From Clostridium sp. BJN0001 (lineage in GTDB: Bacteria; Bacillota; Clostridia; Clostridiales; Clostridiaceae): DNA of 5,000 nucleotides. Below, piece by piece: positions 1-5,000 of the stretch. The stretch spans positions 2,475,001-2,480,000 of the forward strand of contig NZ_CP094971.1 of assembly GCF_022869825.1 (NCBI RefSeq), read 5' to 3'. How positions within the stretch are numbered: the stretch's first letter is position 1; each line of letters begins with the position of its first letter. The notes under the pieces are model-generated. The model had not been told where the DNA came from and ran no database searches. It worked only from the letters and a program-made list of their open reading frames with translations. The position numbers and the translations under genes are program-made.

Positions 1-696
1 ATAATCAAGTTCTTTAAGGACTCTTTCATCATCTGCATATTGTATTCTTGCAGTTATTCTATGAAATTTATCAAGTCTCTTCTTTCTTATTTCTATAAGA
101 TGTAGTGGATCTATTTTAAGTCCAAACACTTTTCTTCTGTCTACTTCATATAATTCATCCGGTACACCAACTTCCGGCATTAAAGGAATATTTATAGCTT
201 TGATCCCTTTGTTAGCAAGATACATGCATAGCGGAGTCTTTGATGTTCTTGAAAGTCCTATTAAAACAACATCCGCATTTTTTAGTCCTCTATAATCTTT
301 GCTATCATCATATTGCATAGCAAATTCCATAGCTTCAATTCTCTTAAAATACACTTGATCGATTTTTCTCATAGCTCCAGGATTATACTGTGGTTTAGCA
401 TTAAGAATTGTTGCTGATATATTTATAAGTGGTCCTAATACATTAATAACAGAAATATTTCTTTCCATACCTCGCTCAGTGAGATATTCTCTTACATCAA
501 CTGTTATTATTGTTGATATTATTATTACTTCTTCACATTCTTCAGCTACTTTCATAACATCCGAAACATCTTCAAGATCTTTTACATATGGTATTCTTTT
601 TACTTCTATTTTCTCAGCAAATTGACTTGCAGCTGCTCTAGCTACTTGATTTGCTGTCTCTCCTATTGAATCTGATACTGCTAAAAATGTAAGCAT
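1..696 (-). CDS. yqfL: Pyruvate, phosphate dikinase regulatory protein (bifunctional Ser/Thr kinase / pyrophosphorylase, DUF299 family), 3' end outside window
   Basis: My translation of the minus strand gives 232 residues without a stop, beginning [20 protein letters not shown]. The protein runs off the left edge; the family is usually about 270 residues, so roughly 40 C-terminal residues are missing. Family marks I can see are the N-terminal VSDSIGETA motif (residues 7-15), the P-loop-like [10 protein letters not shown] (147-156), and [17 protein letters not shown] followed by FGL (170-193). In characterised members this cytosolic enzyme inactivates PPDK by ADP-dependent phosphorylation of an active-site threonine, and reactivates it by phosphate-dependent dephosphorylation that releases pyrophosphate. 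Some relatives act on PEP synthase instead; PPDK is inferred here because it is the usual target in Clostridia. The ATG at 696-694 has a good ribosome site (AAAGGAAGTG, 713-704) 7 bases upstream. The target gene is not in the window. The gene is divergent from the LspA-like gene. Naming follows the B. subtilis homologue. Confidence 0.95.
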   Translation of the reverse strand, partial: MLTFLAVSDSIGETANQVARAAASQFAEKIEVKRIPYVKDLEDVSDVMKVAEECEEVIIISTIITVDVREYLTERGMERNISVINVLGPLINISATILNAKPQYNPGAMRKIDQVYFKRIEAMEFAMQYDDSKDYRGLKNADVVLIGLSRTSKTPLCMYLANKGIKAINIPLMPEVGVPDELYEVDRRKVFGLKIDPLHLIEIRKKRLDKFHRITARIQYADDERVLKELDY

Positions 697-703
697 AAAA
701 TAA

Positions 704-713
704 CACTTCCTTT
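704..713 (-). promoter_or_regulatory. Ribosome binding site of the PPDK regulatory protein gene
   Basis: Read on the minus strand, AAAGGAAGTG lies 7 bases before the ATG at 696. It contains a GGAAGTG-like match to the anti-Shine-Dalgarno sequence and supports this start, which also coincides with the usual N-terminus of the family. Confidence 0.75.
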
Positions 714-717
714 GCTT

Positions 718-747
718 TTTATAAAAATATTTATTTTTTCCTTTCAA
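718..747 (-). promoter_or_regulatory. Candidate sigma-A promoter for the PPDK regulatory protein gene
   Basis: Minus strand: TTGAAA (747-742) and TATAAA (723-718), separated by 18 bases, each one mismatch from consensus. Transcription would begin near 711, inside or just at the ribosome site, giving a very short leader. That makes this promoter questionable, and in DNA this AT-rich chance matches are common. Confidence 0.35.
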
Positions 748-764
748 TGTAATAATAGTGAATT

Positions 765-798
765 TTGTTTTTACTTATGTTAAACTTTAAAGTAATGT
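765..798 (+). promoter_or_regulatory. Possible promoter/operator region of the LspA-like gene
   Basis: Two weak overlapping sigma-A-like pairs with 17-base spacers can be drawn: TTGTTT (765-770) with TAAAGT (788-793), and TTTACT (770-775) with TAATGT (793-798). The second would place the start of transcription close to the ribosome site. A perfect 10-bp palindrome ACTTTAAAGT (784-793) lies across the -10 area. None of these matches is strong, so this is a candidate only. Confidence 0.25.
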
Positions 799-807
799 AA
801 ACTTTTT

Positions 808-813
808 AGGAGG
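808..813 (+). promoter_or_regulatory. Strong ribosome binding site of the LspA-like gene
   Basis: AGGAGG (extended to AGGAGGT by base 814) sits 6 bases before the ATG at 820. This near-perfect Shine-Dalgarno sequence fixes the start codon and argues that the gene is really translated. Confidence 0.85.
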
Positions 814-819
814 TTCATT

Positions 820-1557
820 ATGAAAAATAAATTTATTAATATATGTATTTTACCATTTATCTGGTCTATATATACAATATTTGAACTTTTTTCTGGGAGA
901 ATTAGTAACATACATACATTAGTTTTCAACATTTTTTTAGTTTTTTTATTCTTTCTTGTGAATATCTTTATTTATACTGTTGATAAAAAATATCCAATTG
1001 GAATTACTAAATCAAATAACATTATACTTTTAATAATAATTCTATTAGGATTAGATCAAGGTATTAAGCTTATAATTAAATTATTCTATTTTAATTCTTT
1101 TTTTCCTCTAATAGATAAGGCATTATATTTTAGTCCAATTATTAATACAAATGGTTCTTGGCTTAATGCACGATTTGGTACTTCATTAAGTTTTACTTTT
1201 CTAATAATAATCAATCTTATTGCTATTTTTCTTTTTACAGAAATATATAGATATTATCATCATAATGGGAATAAAAGTTTTTCAAGTGATATGGCTTATA
1301 TTTTTATATTATCTGGAGCTATATGTTCCTTAATTGATAAGTTTTTTTATGGTGGAAGTTTAGATTTTATTGGAGTAAATAATTTATTTGTTGCTGATAT
1401 AAAAGACATATATATAAATATAGGAATTGTTTTCTTCATTATGACATTACTAAATGAGAATTATCTTTCAGACGATACTGATTCTACAATCAAAGATGAC
1501 TTGAATAGTTTAATTAAATTTATAAAATTTATAAGAAACGATATTTTTAAAAAATAA
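820..1557 (+). CDS. Divergent signal peptidase II (LspA)-like integral membrane protein with extra N-terminal membrane segments
   Basis: The protein has 245 residues and about six predicted membrane segments (roughly 7-24, 31-54, 67-90, 122-141, 157-172, 198-212), then a charged cytosolic-looking tail (213-245). Residues 67-212 align by eye with LspA, the aspartyl protease that removes signal peptides from prolipoproteins in the membrane. LDQGIK (78-83) matches the DQxxK motif, FSPIINTNG (104-112) matches the NxG motif with one inserted residue, and GAICSLIDKFFYGGSLDFI (166-184) matches GNLIDR...DF. VAD (191-193) matches the FNxAD motif. Both expected catalytic aspartates are present (D182 and D193). 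The asparagine of GNLIDR is Ser170, its arginine is Lys174, and the asparagine of FNxAD is Phe190. LspA is normally about 150-170 residues with four membrane segments, so the first 65 residues are additional. No lipoprotein or pseudouridine synthase gene is adjacent. It may be a specialised or non-canonical lipoprotein signal peptidase; activity and substrate cannot be told from sequence. Confidence 0.7.
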   Translation: MKNKFINICILPFIWSIYTIFELFSGRISNIHTLVFNIFLVFLFFLVNIFIYTVDKKYPIGITKSNNIILLIIILLGLDQGIKLIIKLFYFNSFFPLIDKALYFSPIINTNGSWLNARFGTSLSFTFLIIINLIAIFLFTEIYRYYHHNGNKSFSSDMAYIFILSGAICSLIDKFFYGGSLDFIGVNNLFVADIKDIYINIGIVFFIMTLLNENYLSDDTDSTIKDDLNSLIKFIKFIRNDIFKK

Positions 1558-1602
1558 GTACTTAAAAAGAGCTATATAAAAATAAATTTCATACTAACTA
1601 AT

Positions 1603-1638
1603 AAAAAGGCAGATTCAATTTATGAATCTGCCTTTTTT
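1603..1638 (+). terminator. Bidirectional intrinsic terminator after the LspA-like gene
   Basis: A perfect 10-bp stem GGCAGATTCA (1608-1617) / TGAATCTGCC (1623-1632) with a 5-base loop is followed by six T (1633-1638) on the plus strand. It starts 45 bases after the stop codon of the LspA-like gene. On the minus strand the stem is followed by five T (1607-1603), so it can also act as a second stop for the rRNA/tRNA operon. Confidence 0.9.
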
Positions 1639-1671
1639 GAACATAATATTAAAATGTATTAAAACAATAAA

Positions 1672-1709
1672 TACAAAAATAGTTTCTACATCAAAATGTA
1701 GAAACTATT
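1672..1709 (-). terminator. Intrinsic terminator of the rRNA-tRNA operon
   Basis: A perfect 14-bp inverted repeat AATAGTTTCTACAT (1678-1691) / ATGTAGAAACTATT (1696-1709) has a 4-base loop. In the minus-strand direction it ends in a run of five T (1679-1675, partly within the stem) followed by GTATT. It lies 31 bases past the 3' end of tRNA-Lys(UUU). The plus-strand side has no T run, so it is oriented to stop the operon coming from the right. Confidence 0.85.
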
Positions 1710-1740
1710 ATATAATAAAACTAAGCAATCTCTATTAAAT

Positions 1741-1816
1741 TGGTGGCTTACCCGGGAATCGAACCCGGGACACCATGATTAAAAGTCATGTGCTCTACCG
1801 ACTGAGCTAGTAAACC
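1741..1816 (-). tRNA. tRNA-Lys (anticodon UUU)
   Basis: A complete 76-nt cloverleaf on the minus strand, from G1816 to the encoded CCA (1743-1741). The acceptor stem is GGTTTAC / GTAAGCC with one G-T pair, followed by discriminator A. The D arm contains AGCTCAGTCGGTAGAGC. The anticodon arm is CATGA-CTTTTAA-TCATG, so positions 34-36 read TTT. The T arm is CCGGG-TTCGATT-CCCGG. It reads AAA and, by wobble, AAG lysine codons. It is the last gene of the rRNA operon, 5 bases after tRNA-Lys(CUU). Confidence 0.97.
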
Positions 1817-1821
1817 ATAAA

Positions 1822-1897
1822 TGGTGCGTCATCGGGGATTCGAACCCCGGACACCCTGATTAAGAGTCAGGTGCTCTACCAACTGAGCTAATAACGC
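1822..1897 (-). tRNA. tRNA-Lys (anticodon CUU)
   Basis: A complete 76-nt cloverleaf on the minus strand, from G1897 to the encoded CCA (1824-1822). The acceptor stem is GCGTTAT / ATGACGC with one T-G pair, followed by discriminator A. The anticodon arm is CCTGA-CTCTTAA-TCAGG; with the seven-base loop in register, positions 34-36 read CTT, which decodes AAG. The T arm is CGGGG-TTCGAAT-CCCCG. It lies 7 bases after the 5S gene and is evidently co-transcribed with it. Confidence 0.95.
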
Positions 1898-1904
1898 ATT
1901 CTAA

Positions 1905-2020
1905 CCTGGCGACGTCTTACTCTTCCACACAGTCACCCATGCAGTACCATCAGCGCTATAGACCTTAACTGTCCTGTTCGGTATGGGAAGGAGTGTTACC
2001 TCTACGCCATCATCACCAGA
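1905..2020 (-). rRNA. rrf: 5S ribosomal RNA
   Basis: The gene is about 116 nt on the minus strand. Its 5' end TCTGGTGATGATGGC and 3' end GACGTCGCCAGG form the terminal stem (CTGGTGA with TCGCCAG). The conserved interior CCCATACCGAACAGGACAG and GGTACTGCATGGG is typical of Firmicutes 5S rRNA. The exact mature ends may differ by a base or two. It lies 65 bases downstream of the 23S gene and 7 bases upstream of tRNA-Lys(CUU). Confidence 0.95.
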
Positions 2021-2023
2021 TAT

Positions 2024-2048
2024 TTTTGAAAGATTTGTTCTTTCAAAA
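2024..2048 (-). other. Hairpin in the 23S-5S spacer
   Basis: A perfect 10-bp inverted repeat TTTTGAAAGA / TCTTTCAAAA with a 5-base loop occupies much of the 65-base spacer. It lacks a T run and sits inside an operon that clearly continues, so a role in pre-rRNA folding or processing is more likely than termination. That role is inferred. Confidence 0.55.
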
Positions 2049-2085
2049 TTGCATATAAATCATGTATTACAACTTTTTTTAATTT

Positions 2086-4992
<2,907 letters not shown>

Positions 4993-5000
4993 TTTATTAG

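Noticed and set aside
1822..1897. Reading the second tRNA as tRNA-Arg (anticodon TCT)
   Set aside because: The loop is C-T-C-T-T-A-A between the CCTGA and TCAGG stem arms. With the invariant T at position 33, positions 34-36 are CTT, which gives lysine.
2024..2048. Intrinsic terminator between 23S and 5S
   Set aside because: The hairpin has an A/T-rich stem, no following T run in the minus direction, and is followed at once by the 5S and tRNA genes of the same operon.

Overview
The window comes from a very AT-rich, low-GC Gram-positive chromosome, most likely a member of the Clostridia (Clostridium or a close relative). The two protein genes use almost only A/T-ending codons and have strong AGGAGG-type ribosome sites. 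The 23S, 5S and tRNA sequences are of Firmicutes type, and a PPDK-regulatory-protein gene is typical of anaerobic Firmicutes. The genus is inferred from memory of rRNA sequences and is not certain.

Left part (1-1557): two divergently oriented protein genes share a 123-bp AT-rich intergenic region. The minus-strand gene (696 to beyond base 1, 3' end cut off) encodes the bifunctional kinase/pyrophosphorylase that regulates pyruvate, phosphate dikinase. The plus-strand gene (820-1557) encodes a 245-residue polytopic membrane protein. Its C-terminal two thirds resemble signal peptidase II (LspA), but it has two extra N-terminal membrane segments and several changed family residues.

Middle (1558-1740): a 183-bp convergent intergenic region holds two strong hairpins. 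One is a bidirectional terminator just after the LspA-like gene. The other is oriented to stop the rRNA/tRNA operon arriving from the right.

Right part (1741-4992): the distal part of a ribosomal RNA operon lies on the minus strand. In transcription order it has a complete 23S rRNA, a short spacer with a perfect 10-bp hairpin, a 5S rRNA, tRNA-Lys(CUU), tRNA-Lys(UUU), then the terminator. The 16S gene should lie to the right of the window; only 8 bases of 16S-23S spacer are visible. All open reading frames within 2086-4992 are chance frames inside the 23S gene.

I see no defence system, mobile element, CRISPR array or clearly new system. The item most worth following up is the divergent LspA-like membrane protein.
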